A stretch of DNA of 64,000 nucleotides from the NCBI GenBank assembly GCA_030544215.1, contig JARZZO010000008.1, positions 22,770,614 to 22,834,613 on the forward strand, read 5' to 3'. The translations under genes were made by a program, and so were the position numbers. The DNA is from Zantedeschia hybrid cultivar. Lineage: Eukaryota > Streptophyta > Magnoliopsida > Alismatales > Araceae. Numbering within the stretch: the stretch's first letter is position 1; every line of letters starts with the position of its first letter. The notes under the pieces are model-generated. The model did not search any database, was not told the origin of the DNA, and worked only from the letters and a program-made list of their open reading frames with translations. Below, piece after piece: positions 12,291-25,785 of the stretch.

Positions 12291-12665
12291 CATTCTGGGT
12301 TGCTCTGATATTGGGCTGATATTGAGTCGAGGATGTTTTTAACACTAAAAAGTCAGGCTGATATTGGGCATTCTGGGTTGCTCTGATATTGGGCTGATAT
12401 TTACTAGGGTTTGATTTTTGATTTTTCAGATTTTTTTAGATTGTCCAATCGGAGATCAGGCTATATGCACGGTGTGTTGGACCCAACCTAAAAAAATCTG
12501 AAAAATAAAAAGTTGTTATTAGGCTTGGCCCATTAAAGATATTTTTTACTATTTACTGGAGTTTGATTTTTGATTTTTCAGATTTTTTTAGATTGTCCAA
12601 TCGGAGATCAGGCTGTATGAATTGGCACGGTGTGTTGGACCCGACCTAAAAAAATTTAAAAAATA
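12290..12665. repeat. Nested direct duplications (78-bp and about 152-bp offsets)
   Basis: CATTCTGGGTTGCTCTGATA occurs at 12291 and 12369. A longer block with GATTGTCCAATCGGAGATCAGG and GGTGTGTTGGACCC occurs at about 12405-12510 and again at about 12555-12660. A third, weaker relative lies near 13225-13310 (TTTTTGATTTTTCAGATTTT and CCAATCGG). The origin is probably a decayed non-autonomous element. Confidence 0.7.
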
Positions 12666-12679
12666 ACCTGTTTTACTTG

Positions 12680-12900
12680 CTGTAATGCCCCGTTACAGTA
12701 CGACCAAACATTGCAGCAAGCATTGCTCGTGAAGAGTAATACTTGTTGCACGCTGGTGCCACGTGCGGCAGTCAGGTTTTTTCTCTGATGCAGTCGAAGA
12801 TCTTTGTTTTTTTAAACTTTTTTGACCGTTCAGTTTAGTTTAGCAATTTGAAAAAAAAAAATTGCCCTGCTAAGCACAGCCGCATACCAGGGCATTACAG
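12680..12900. repeat. 221-bp stretch with perfect 11-bp inverted ends
   Basis: CTGTAATGCCC at 12680-12690 is matched by GGGCATTACAG at 12890-12900. Related words (TGCAGCAAGCATT) occur inside it and again near 13366. It may be a small MITE-like element, but no convincing target duplication is visible. Confidence 0.45.
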
Positions 12901-14013
12901 TGGCATTATTCGCATCTAAATTATCGGCTGACACAATTATGTAATGGGCTGACCCGCGAGACTCCCCCGTGCTCGGCCGCACTAGCCTGCAACCGTTACT
13001 TGCCCGTCCAGTGCTGTTATGGGCCGTGATGACGGCAGCCCATCGTGTACAGAAAGTGGTCTTCGTTTTGTCAGTGGAGTAATACCTGCTGCAATGGCCC
13101 TCCCAACTGCAAAGGGGACATTGCAGTGGGTAAGTAATTTTTTTAGGTCAGGCCCAACATATTCTATCTATCCGTACAGTGCAAAATATTGTTATTGGAC
13201 TCGGTCCACTAAGGGCTTTTTTATGTTCAGTTTTTGATTTTTCAGATTTTTCTGAATTCTCCAATCGGTATTGTGCTGTACAGACAGATAAGACGTGTCT
13301 CACTTGACTTTAAAAACCTTAGTTTTTTTTCTTACCCACTGCAAACACCTCCATTATAGTCAAGGAAAACGTTGCAGCAAGCATTACTCTTACCCGTGTA
13401 GTCATATACCAGCCCTATCTTGTTTGATTATTTCTTAAACATATAAAGCAACTACATTTCTAGTGGGAGCGACACAGATTATGTCCTCTCGTTTCTGCTT
13501 GTGGCTTCACCCTAAATAACTTGCACATCACATTTTTCTAGGTCCTACGAATGATTTTTTAGCTTTTATACTTCATAATGTTCTTTCATCGTCTCTCATG
13601 ATTGACCGGTTTTCTTGAATACCCTCTAATTCTCCAAGTTCAAAACTAAAACTATATATACCCAAACATCCGTCAGCGCTGGGATGTGGCAATGTCAACT
13701 TGAAGAGCAGGTGCATCCTTAACCTTGTTTGGGAAATTAATCGGATAAGATGCATAACTTAAAGGGGTGAATTTATTAGACAAGAGTTTTATTACTCTCT
13801 CGAATATTTCGGTACAAGCAAGATTGATGATGATTTATTCTATGCATGTGTTACCCATCTATATAGAGCGATGCTAGAATGTGGATTGCAACGTATTTGC
13901 AGGTAAATCACATGGACGTTTTTGTCTTCATTCCTATATTTTAAAAGAATAAAATTTATCATAATTTTTAAATATTTAATTATTCCCTTAAGATTTTTTT
14001 TATCCTTTATGAC
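12901..14013. other. Intergenic, decayed repeat pieces only
   Basis: The stretch holds a partial relative of the 12.4-kb duplicated block (about 13225-13310) and a GCAGCAAGCATTACTCTTACCC-type sequence near 13370. I see no gene. Confidence 0.45.
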
Positions 14014-14016
14014 TTA

Positions 14017-14922
14017 GGCCGTGTTTGGCGCAACTTCTATTTAGAAATACTTTCGCATTTCTATTTAATTATTTTTTATAGAAGTCATTGGATCTTGAAA
14101 GTCATTTATGTGGTACTTTTTTGTGTTTTGGCTTTTAACTAGGACTGTCAACGGGTCGGAGATGGAAACGGAAATGGCACCTTCCGCTTCTGTTTCCTAT
14201 AAGGTTTATTAGAGACGGAAACGGAGACGGAGATGAGTGTTTCCGCTTCCGCATCTATTTTTATTTTTAAATCGAAAATCAGAAACGAAAACGAAAGTAA
14301 ACTGAAGTTTCCGCTATCATCATCGCTATATTAAGAAGTTATTTAAAATCACTTAGTGTCCACTTTTCAATAAACTTTCTTCTAGTAATTAAAAAAATTA
14401 AATCTACAAAATTTTAATATATGTAAAAATTAACAATCTATGAATTTTAAAATTTGAAATATATTTTATTTATCGATCTAAATGTACATATGAATACAAC
14501 CAAACATATGTCATAAAATCATATTAAAATTTGTGTGTGGATGTATAAGGTACATGATCATTCGGAAACGGAAATGGGTTAGCGGACGCGGAAATGAATG
14601 TTTCCGTTTCCGATTCCTATAATTATCGGCGATCTATTTCCGTTTCCTATAACATAACGGATGGTCTTTAACGGAGTTCCGTATCTATTAATAAAAACGG
14701 AAACGGGGCGAATAACCGGAACTCGGATCCATTGACAGTCCTACTTCCAACCAAAAGCTACAGGAGGGGAGCTTCCAAAATTGAAGAAAAAGTGAGGTTA
14801 TTACGAGAGAGTTGACTTTTTAGTAAATCAAAATTAGTTATAACCTCTCTCCTTCAACTCATTATATGTAAGAAGTGGAAGTTAAAAGTAACTTTCAAGT
14901 AGAAGTTTTGCCAAACACGTCC
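14017..14922. mobile_element. Tourist-like MITE (PIF/Harbinger type) with a nested insertion
   Basis: The ends are GGCCGTGTTTGGCGCAACTT and the inverse of GGACGTGTTTGGCAAAACTT. TTA flanks both sides (14014-14016, 14923-14925), the duplication of PIF/Harbinger elements. Without the nested hAT insertion and its duplicated target it would be about 294 bp, a normal MITE size. Confidence 0.88.
14140..14743. mobile_element. Non-autonomous hAT element nested in the MITE
   Basis: The terminal inverted repeats are TAGGACTGTCAACGGGTC and the inverse of TAGGACTGTCAATGGATC. The flanking 8 bases CTTTTAAC and CTTCCAAC (14132-14139, 14744-14751) match at 6 of 8. The 604-bp body has many AAACGG words, mostly near the ends, as in Ac-type hAT elements where the transposase binds AAACGG. 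There is no coding sequence. Confidence 0.85.
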
Positions 14923-14925
14923 TTA

Positions 14926-16136
14926 ATTTTCATGTTTTGTCTAATTGTATCCGATTGTGAAACTCAATCACGGCCATCAATTGGATGCACCTGGATTCTA
15001 TTCTTAAAAGTTATAAAAAAATGGTCAGATTAGTCCATTCAATTGTTGTCATTTTTTGGGGTTTTATTATTTGTCACTAATTTGCATGCACTCAATTAGA
15101 TGGATGACTACAATCAAGTCACATATGGTCGATTATGAAAATTAAGTCTCAAAGGATAAAAATAATAATGCTATAGAGGATAATAGAATATTTAAAATTT
15201 ATGACAATTTTATTTAAACATAGGAATGTGGTGGATTAGGACTGTGATTCCTCAGTATATACTCGGACGGTATGCTGCTAATTTTGTCAACGTAAGAAAT
15301 CTCTTATTTAAATTGTTATTTATATGTGACGATAATATTAAAAATCCACACTATTGATCAATTTTGCCAATGGGGTAAGGCATACATATCAACCATGTGA
15401 CATTCTCACGTTTATTTATATTAGAATACCTGAAAGTACTGAGTCAAATACAGCAACGTAGGTTCCATTTTAAGTATCGTTAAACCCCTAACCACATTTT
15501 CAGATCTAGGTAACTAAAACTGGCTGCAGATCGATACGCGTCACAGGAGTACAGAAAAATATTAGTAGCTAGTTTAGCCCCTGGCAATGGATTTTGCTGG
15601 AAGGATGCAGAAGAACTGGGGAAAAAGAAGTAGATGGTGATGTAGATAAACTAGCTGGTTAATTACGTGGAAGCAGATGTCTTCTTTGTGGTGCACTTAT
15701 CTCTCGGTTAGACGAGAAACTAATTACCTTTCAGTTAATTACCACGAACCTGCTTTCACCAAAGAAAAGGATACTTGCACACAATTTCATCTCAGCTGTT
15801 TAGAGATAAGCTTCGAATAATTCACAATGGACAAGGACATAAGACCCAGTTGGCATGCTAATTATGATGTAAAATGCTAGTACCGCGTCTGGTCATGCAA
15901 AGAAATGTACGCAGTAACGTTCAACAACGCAGGTTTACGGGGTCCATGGGCATGCAGAACGCTAGCAAGCTAGTTATACATATAACCAGATTAATGTCTT
16001 CATCACGGCAACTCTCATGATGCTTATCATGCAACGGACTTCAATATCTCAGATATTGCGCTGCGATTATTGATCATTAATCCAGCACCATCCTACAAAT
16101 TAATATACACCAAACAAGAAGAAAAAAATAAACAAA
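14926..16136. other. Downstream region of the MADS-box gene, no other gene seen
   Basis: This DNA lies 3' of the minus-strand MADS gene. It would contain the 3' UTR and possibly a last small exon. I could not fix a polyadenylation site. Confidence 0.45.
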
Positions 16137-19100
16137 CTAGAACAACAAGAAACAACTCTGGGTTGCATGAGAGAGAGAGAGAGGATACGCATACCCAAGA
16201 TGCAGTGCAGTCTCATGCTGGTGAGGGTATTGGTGACCCGGATCCATCATGTTCACTTGCAGCATGTTGCGAGTATCAAACTGGGGAATGGCCTCGTACT
16301 GCGCCGCGGGCAGCGCCGTCAGCTGCTGTGCCCGCTGGCTTTCTATCATCTGCATTTTGAGAAATAAAAAGAATTGACACTCTCGTCGACACATCCATTT
16401 TTTTCTCATGGGAATTGATAAGGTCCCCCGTCGCAGTTAGGACCATGCATGCATGCAGACATATGGTGAGAGTTTCACAGACCTTAGCGACCCTGGCGTG
16501 CAAGCACTTGTTATCATTCTGCAGCTCCATTTCCTGCACGGTTCAAGCAGTGTGGTAGAGTAGAATATATCCAAGAAGTCTAATTAATATAGTCTTATGT
16601 GATCACGAAGAAATTGAAAGGCAAAGGAGACGTCGATTACCCTTCTCTGCATGTACTCGATTTCAGCAAACAACAGTTCATTCTGTGTGTTCCAAGAACA
16701 AAAGAAGTGAGAACGTAAGAAGAAGAGAACGTGACATGGTTTGCTGTACGCGCCCACGAAGATGAGCTGTTAGGAAAGCAGATGCACGTACCTTGCGGGC
16801 TCTTATTTTTTTGATGCCTTCCTCCAGGCCGTGCTCGACCTTCTTCAGTTCCTTGGATTTAATTTTGGGCATGTCTTCACCCAAGTATTGCCTGATTAGA
16901 ATCAGAACAAAATCAGTAAGCCTTTTTTTCTTTTTCTGTTTGCGGCCACAAATTAACGCGTGTAATATCACAAGAGAACGCCCACTTCAGGGGCCACCTG
17001 ATTTTGTTCTGCAGAAGCCCGATTTGGTGCCGCAGTCTTGCAGATTCTTGCTGGTAGTGCTGCGATTGAACTGTTCGTTAATGGCGTGCTTAATTATATG
17101 AGCATCCAAGTGTTATCTACTACGGCAAATGAAGCAAAAGTGCCAAAAACATGCAATATTCAAAGGGTTTAATCTCATGTTTTGGCAGGAAACTGTAGGT
17201 TCAAATCTATGATTGCTGAACTTGATAATATAACGCAGTTAGTCTAGCGATGACAATTCGTGTCTTATAATTATGGGAAGACATGTGATCAAATACATTA
17301 TTGATCATGTCTTTTGATCTTGCAGAGTTAGAAGAAAAGTCACGAATACCATGCTCACTGATTGAAGAGTACATATGTATGGGAGCTCTGCATATTACCT
17401 TCAATCAATGAATATCGAGATTTTACTAAGAAATTTTCATTATCTCTTCTTAAATATAGATGTCTACACGATCTACTGTGATTGTAACCTCGGGTAGGAG
17501 TTGAAGGGGTTGCAAAATATTCCTCAAGCTCTTCTTCTTTTAGTCCTTTGCACAGGGTTAATGCATGTAACGATGTGCTGTCCCCCCTCCCAGTGGTACA
17601 ATGATTTTATAGTTGCCCATTTGTTAATGCATAGTGTGAATACTGTATGGATAACCTAGTTTTCAATGTGCTGTCGTGCCACCTCAAGTTCATCATCATC
17701 TCCCACAAACACCAATTTGCAGTTGATCACCTTGAGTTGAATTACACAAAAGCTCACTATGAAATAATCACATACATATAAGAAGGCAAGAGGATTTGAT
17801 ATTGTTCAGTTATTTCTGACTTAAGTCTATGAGATGAGCATAAAAGAATAAGACATTTACTAATTAGTAGAAAGTTTTCATAACGGATATTTAAAAAGTC
17901 CCTTTTCTATGACTCTTTTTCATGTTATGCTTAGACCTATACATAGATAGGCGAAATGGATAACTATATCTAGAGCAAATATCAAACACCAACCCTAGCT
18001 AGTTGAACTAAGACACTAAGCCTCTCTTATTCCTAGCTAGTAGGATCTGGTCGTATGCCTTGTCCCAATCCTAGCCAGATCAAGTCGATCGCCATAGCCC
18101 ATCCTAATACTAATGGATTAAAGACACCGAATCCACCAAATTCATATATTTTTTGCCAATTCATAAATAACATCATCATTAATCGTTCATCTTTGAATCA
18201 ATATGTGCTAATAACATTGTCTTAAGAGATTGGATAGAATCATGTACTGGAACAAGTGATCTACACGCTTGGGTTCCAAAAGGAGCTTTTTCTTTAATAA
18301 TCCATGGGAATGATGTTATATATCGATGATATTTTTAAAAGAGAGAGTTGATGTTTTCATTTGATTTACACTTTCTGAACTTCTGTTTCTGCTCTAAGAT
18401 TCGATGCATTCTGGGCACTAGTGGGACATAGGACCCTTCCATGTGAAAATCACAAGAAGGCATAAACTGCCCCACATCGTTCCAAACCAGCATCTTACTA
18501 TACTAGGTCCATGTTAAAGCACAAATAGTGCACTAGGGGACCAATCTGGTGAAGTTAAAAAAAAAATAACGTGAACTGCCTAGGTTGTTCCCCGAACTAG
18601 ATAGGAATGGAGTTAATAGGTTGGGACAAATAAATATTTGCTAGATTTTGACATAGAAAAGTACCAATTCTACACATGTTCATCGTATTACATGAAGGTA
18701 CTTTACTGTTTCACATTAATTTATGGCTTGATGGTTATGATTCGAATACCAAATTAATATTGCAAGAACGTACAGAAGATCCTCTTTTCCTTCAATATGT
18801 TTATTTCTAGGTACTTGCCCATATGGTGCAAACTAGTGGAAACAAAATTGAAAATCCAAGATACTATTTCTACAGCCCAAAATGGACTTTAGCTGACTCC
18901 ATGGACTTAACACTCACAAGATGTTCCAAGTGAACCTTTTAGATGGACATTACTCCTGACTTTTACTTTTAACCATAAAAATTGTGAAGTAGGTGGGATC
19001 TAGGTTTAAATAACTACAGTAGTCAAATCATTCCAATGACTATTTTTCTAAATTAGAATGCTCTAATTTGGCTAAAAAAAACTATATGAATGGCTTCCAA

Positions 19101-22100
19101 GTGCTAATGTCCTCTTGCCAAAACTAAAGACTAAGGGATTGCTTGTTTCAATATAAAATTCTATAATTCATTGGTTTCGGAACTACCGATTTTAAAATAA
19201 GTGAAATTTTATAGTTCTAAAGTCAGAAGGCATTTATTTAGTTGTTTGTAAAGTAAAACAAAAGAAAGCTTAAATCTTCTTAGTTTAGTTACAGTAGACT
19301 TTCCCTGTAAATACAAACAAGAAAATGGGTCTGTCAAGTAGGAAGACAAGGTTCAGAGAAGATTTTATTTTACATTATTTTACATCATACTAAACATCCG
19401 AAAAACACCATAGAATAAAATATCTATTTGTTTTTTGTTAGACTGTTTTACCTTGAAACAAACAACCCCTAAAAGCAGTACTTCCAAGTAGTTGTGCCAA
19501 ACACACCCGTAATAGTCACCAAATATCTATATACCTGAGTTGAATGAATTTAAGGTCTTCTATCGTTGCACAAAGTTTAGCAACATATTTCATTCCCCTC
19601 ATAGTGATCCCATTATCTAAGTGTGAAGTCTTACTATCAATTTGTGTTAATATCCAAACATTTTGATTTTTAGCAGTCTAACTCACTTCTAATTATGAAA
19701 GTAAAGACCTCCTAAGAAACGCTCACGTTTGAATGATTCTTTGAAGTCCAAAATTCTATAACAATAGTGTGGGTTTTAAGGAAGACTGGAGAAATTGAAC
19801 CTTGAGCATTAGATTTCTTCAGAAGAACTTGCAGTGATAAGAAGGCTCTCCATTATCCATATAAAGAAGCTGCACGGGGGCTCTGCTTTGGTGAGGTCCT
19901 TATCATCACAATGCACTACAAGAACCGATAGATCCCCAGTTTCTCAAAAGTCAATCTGTCTATGCCTTTTCGTAGTTTTAAGGTCTCCAGTTCGCTACTT
20001 TTTCTTCAAACCCAATGTCGTCATGAGCAGGGTTTGCCGTACCGGATCGACTCGTGCCGACTCAGGCAATTTGACCATGCGACTTGTAGGAGACGGCACG
20101 AGTCAGCATGAGTTAACCCGACTTGTACCGGATCATGGGAGATCCGAGTCGGTCCGACTCGTCGAGACGGCGAACCTTGGTCATGAGTGCAATATTACTG
20201 TCAGTTTTCTTTCTTGTTTTTGATAAATGCCTAACCTGTCCACTTGCTTTATGCTTTTTTCCAAGGTTGTCTTTTATATCCATTCCTAAACTCAGTAATC
20301 CTCCGAGGATAAACTTCCAGGAAGGAAAGGGGTCAATCCAATGAGACTGAGAGTAGCAGGGAAGCTCTTGCTCATATCTAAAAGAGCTTCAAGTTCTAAC
20401 TAGTGAAAATGCATTCCTTTCCTTTCATAGAGTCCAGATCCATCTTTGTTGTGTGATTTCCTCTGTTCTCTTCTACCCGAACAAAGTATAATATCCATTT
20501 TTAGTTACTGTTTTATAACTCCTACAGAGTTGCAATCAATGACAATAAAAATAAGAAATTTTTGTGACAGAAAAATTATGATCATTTTAACGGTGTTAAG
20601 GCTGAATAATTATAACATTGGGAAATATTTATTGGGAAAAGTTATATCTTTATGTGCATAAATCAACTGGACATAATTTTCTCTATTAATCAGCTATTTG
20701 TGTAGCATTGAGTGAATATAATAAGTGGGCACCATATTACTTTATTGTAAAACGTGAAACCCATATATAATAGAAAAAGAATCTTGCTAAACTTATCCTC
20801 GTTAGAATTTTTTTTTTTATCACAAGTTGATGAACTTCATGCATGCCAAGTTATACTTCTACTTCAAGCATGGAGAATCAAGAATGCATTATTAAAGATG
20901 GCAATAGAAATTGAAAAATCGTTTCCAAGAATGGGAATCAAAATTGTAAGAGAAAAATAATTCCGGGGTCACAAAACAGGTAAGGAACGTGAGCTAGGTA
21001 CAAATATCTTAGCACTAATTAAATAGGAAGGATGCAATATAGAAGAGGGCATGCATGTACACTTTGTTCTTGGATCAGTAACCTTAAAAGCCTGCAGGAC
21101 AAGGATCTTTCAAGCCTCCTCAGAAGATAGAAAATTGAAATGAAAGGCTTAACTTACCTGGGCATCCAGTTCAATCACTGATCTGTTGTTGCAGGCATCA
21201 GAAGATACTTTCTTGTACCTCTCCATGGTCGCTCTTACGCTGCACACATGACGTGCCGTTCACAAGGGAGTACAATAAACTCTATATATATTTCAGCAAA
21301 AATAATGAGAGGGATGTGCAAATAGTAAGGCCCCCCTTCGGACATTAAAAAGGGCACAAGCCTACTGCATGGCACTGACAGTGTTGCCAGGGAGGTCCAC
21401 ACAGAGAAGCTTTTATTCTATGGGTTATCCAGAGAATCAAGAAAGTACGGCTTGGAAGATTCAGATACATGCCTGGGATTTGCTAAGTGACACCTGCACA
21501 AAGTTGATTCAGACCCCCACCAGTACTAGATCTCTGAGCTACGTAGCCATCAAACGGAGCATTAATTAGGCTCCCGGTAATTACTGTACTTTTTTGGAAC
21601 AAATTTGGGAAAATTATTGGTCCCCGTCAAAAGTTTGGCTCTAGTTTTTGTTCTCTATCAACTTTTAGTTAATTCAGTTTCTAATTTTATTAGAGAAAAC
21701 TTGTTTTCTACCTTCTTTCACAATTCTCTGCTGGCATGTTAACATCGATCTTAATGCGTTAAAATATTAAGGACAGCTTAGTAATACTTTGGGAATCTGA
21801 CAGATTTTTCTTACACTTTCTCATTTTTATTTGTCTATAACGAGAGGAAAGTCTCTATTGAGCTGAAATGACTAATGGTGTGTTGACAACTATCTTTTCG
21901 TTGGAACATAATCTCTTTGACCTCCTCCAGTGCTCATGTGTGCCAGTATGAGGGGAGGAGGTGATGGGATACCCTAATACATTGTGTGCCCCAAGACACA
22001 TGAAGGAGGAGGTGGTATACTGAGGGAGAAGAGATCTTCTCAGTATAGGATTGGACAAGAGTCCAGTAATATTGAGAGGGGGAGGGTCCAGATATTTGTA

Positions 22101-25100
22101 AAATTTTTAAGTAATGTGAGAAATATTTTTGTAATGTTTGACCCTCTCCTCTCAGTACTGTTGGACTCATGTCTAATCTTGTACTGAAAAGAACTCTTCT
22201 CATACATAAGAAGATCTAGAGGATCCTGATATCTTTTTTTTTTTTTTTTAGTAGGAGCCTAAGCACTACCCTCAGTTGCAGCCCTAGGTCCATATAAAGC
22301 AGTCAATCTACCAGCAGTAGAGGTTGCAGATACATGTCCACCTGTTTATCTACTACCATAAGCGGGAGCAGTTGCAGGTATCGAGTGTTGTGAGGGCTTG
22401 AATTTGCGCGTTAAGGGCAGTTTCTATTATAGCACTATGAATCGGTGCCGTTAGTATAAGCTAAAACAGATGTGCTTTGAGGCCCTAGGCCCAGCTGCGA
22501 GGGATTAAATCCCTGTAAAACCAAATGCCTAAGGGGCATAATGAATCTAGCGTGTAATAATCAGGTGGAAAACCCGCTGTTACAACGCCAACGCGAAGCA
22601 CAGGCGGCATGCTCGTGCTCAAATTAGGGACCTCTCTGCTCAAAGTGGGGAAGGTGTCCACTCTGCTACATGCCAGAGATGGAGTGAGATGGGGAGGGTG
22701 TCCACTTTACTACATGTGAAGATGGATTTAGATCCTCAGTCCACTTGTATCTACAATATTTGTACTCCATTCCCTCTAATTAGTTTAAAATAGAAGGGCA
22801 CCTCCTTTTTATAGGCTCTACTTTTCTCCTTATAGTAAATGAACCAATAGGATGAAGTGGAGTATCAATTATGTCAAAAAAATGAAGTAGAGGATCTCAA
22901 TCCCCTTTTTATAGTATGTAAAGTTGGAAATATAAGAATATGTGACATGTATTCCTATGTGAAAATATTTTGAAAGTGATCTTAATTCTCGTAAAATTCT
23001 ATCCCACTACATCAGGCCCTCAAAGGGTTTCCAAACATAATTAATGCCTCAACACGTTGATACTAAGGTTTGCCGTACCGGATCGACTCGTACCGTATCA
23101 AGACGAACCTGAGTCGGTGCGACTCGACCGAGACTGTACGATTTGACCATGCGACTCGTACGAGATGGCACGAGTCAACCGGACTTGTACCGGATCATGG
23201 GAGATCCAAATCGGTCCGACTCGTCGAGTCGACTAACCTTGGTTGATACGTTAAGACATTAACACTGCTAGCAGTATGACATCTCAATGAATTAACATTC
23301 AAGGCGTTAACAACTTAGCATCTTAAATACGGTAAGATGTTAGTAGTGTAATATCTTGTATGTTAACACGTTAATTGCTTGTCACGTTACTGTGTTAATG
23401 CATTGACATGTTAACATCTTAACTAAAACACTTTAACATTTAAATGTATTTATATATTAGTATTTCAACATATTAACACTTGAATTAGTGTCAATATCTT
23501 AAGATATTAATGCTAACAAGGTGAAGAAAAAAGGTGGAAGATTAAGATTAGAATTCCACGAAAAAGTTGGGATTTGGGGTGTCGTTGGGGTGGGTGGGTG
23601 AGTGGGCGGGGTTGAGGAGGGGTAAGGCAGGCGAGTGACAAGGGGCTGTATTAATTAATTTTTCCAAACGTTTTTTAAGCATGGCCCTGCTGCATTTGTT
23701 ATATCTTCGAAAGGAAACTTCAGCAAGAATATTACTTCCATTGAATTCTCAGAAAAACAGAAAGAGAAAGACTATATTGAAAAAACAGAATAAATGGTTG
23801 TTCATCCTTTGTAGTATCATGTATCAGAAAAAAGAATTATAAATCAAGCAACAAGATGCTATGTTCCTAATGAGAATTTCGTTTATAAGATTTATACTAC
23901 CACCTAAAGGGAAGATTTGGGTTGAAATTTTTCTCACTGCTCTAAACAAAAGCCTTACCACTCATCAAAATTTAAACTTCTGATGCTGCCCTTTGTTGAT
24001 GTTACAACAAGCCAGGGAAATGACCTCTCTATGAGCTACTCAAATATACATGTGAAAACCTGACTATTTGTGGATTGTTGTTATAGCAGAAGGATATATA
24101 TGGGAGTCCAGGCTTATAGGCATAGCATTCAATTGTACATCAAAGAGACTGCTGTTCACCTTGGAATAATAGGACCTAAAGGTCTCTATTCTTGCTATTT
24201 ATTCTACTTTTGCATGCAACTATGATTAATATCACTACTCCAAAACTATATTCCACTAGTCCAGTGGCTGCATAGGGTCTCAAAGGCCAGAAGCCGACAT
24301 ATCAAGGCAACGTTTTTCGTCTGCCCAACTCGTTTTCCGAATTAAACTTCTAAGAGATATATGTCCTAGGAAGATCATTTACAAAAATGGAATGACCTAA
24401 CCATCACCCTTTTTTTGGATATTCTTGCCTAGTTAATTACAGAAAGTGTTACACAAATGCCTTAATTGCTTGCGGAAAGTTTGGGAGCAAGAAATTTGAT
24501 TGATTTGTAAATGATAGGATCAGAATTCTGGCTAGGCGTCTATTCCTTTATGTTTGTACTGTAAAATATACTTGAATACACATGTCAATTGAAACTATGA
24601 GTATGACAACTTTACCCGACACCAATTCTCTCTATGCCGTTTGATATAATTTTGAAACACAAAAGAAATTGAATCAAGGCATGTGCTTTCCAATATGACC
24701 ACCCAATAATGACGTTCTAATTGCAATGTGTTAAGAACCCTCCACCCCCAAGTAGTCTCAATTAATTGTTATAAAGTAGATGAATTCAATTTACTATGCA
24801 TGCATCGACGTTTTTAATTGCTTTCCTCTGTCCCAGAGAAGCCTATCTTTTCCATTGAAACATGCCCTGATGTGGGCTCTAGTTGTCTTCGTCCAAATCA
24901 ATTCTTCGAACTTCTTGCTTTATTACTGCAATGAGATTGTCTCAGTCCTACATGTGGTAGTGTGGAGCTGTCTGAAGAATATGTAAAATTACATACTATG
25001 TTACATTAATTATGGGGGAGGATTTCTTGTGTGATCAAGTACGTACTTAAGCAACTTAAAGAAGATTATAAAGGTGTAGGAAGAAAACTTGTATGATACC

Positions 25101-25752
25101 AAAAAGGGGACATCTGGACGTACATCTGCCTTTGGGCCTTAAGTTTGGTGCTTCACAATGAGATTTGCTAAAAATTAAAATTCTTTCTGCATGACTGACA
25201 TGGATACTTCATATATAAAATTGAATTGCAATGAACTAATAAATAAAAGTCACAAACATTTAAAGAGTACTTACAAACCAGAAAAGTTGCGATTTTATGG
25301 TTGTAAATATTATAAGCACGTAAAACAAATAAACAGTAGAATGCTGCTAGCCATCAAAAACTTGATCAATAATGCCCAGGCTGAGGTCCCTTGGATCCTT
25401 TCCCCCTCGTGGACCAAATTCTGCAACCTTAGGGATCGGATGGACCTCCAGTTCCGTCATGTCTTCAGGGAAGGCAATAGAGCTGCTGATGCGCTGGCCA
25501 ACTACTCTTGTGATTCATAGGTTGACTAGATTTTCTATGCCTCCTTGTCTTTACCTACCATTGTAAAATGGGAGATTACTTCTGATACAAGTGGTATATC
25601 CAATCTTCGTTTTTGAGGGATTGTGATTTTTAAGGGGATCTTGGCTTTATTGATGTACTCGTACAGGGGTAAGGTGGTATGTCCTCCCTTTGTATCCCAA
25701 AACATTTTGTTGTAATAAAAACTCAAGGGCCGGGTCAGGGTCCTAGATAAGT

Positions 25753-25785
<33 letters not shown>

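Larger units (their letters stand above)
17060..21157 (-). other. MADS-box gene intron 2 (4.1 kb)
   Basis: The intron lies between the I-region exon and the first K-domain exon. It holds a Tourist-like MITE (19135-19469) and a hAT MITE (20028-20179); the rest is unrecognised AT-rich DNA. Short open frames here have no recognisable motif. Confidence 0.85.

Noticed and set aside
19914..19924. CACTACAAGAA, a possible third CACTA end
   Set aside because: No matching inverse end, subterminal repeat or transposase nearby; probably chance.
22230..22720. Poly-T run followed by GC-richer unknown sequence, considered as a minus-strand LINE or Helitron
   Set aside because: No target duplication, coding motif or Helitron end was found.
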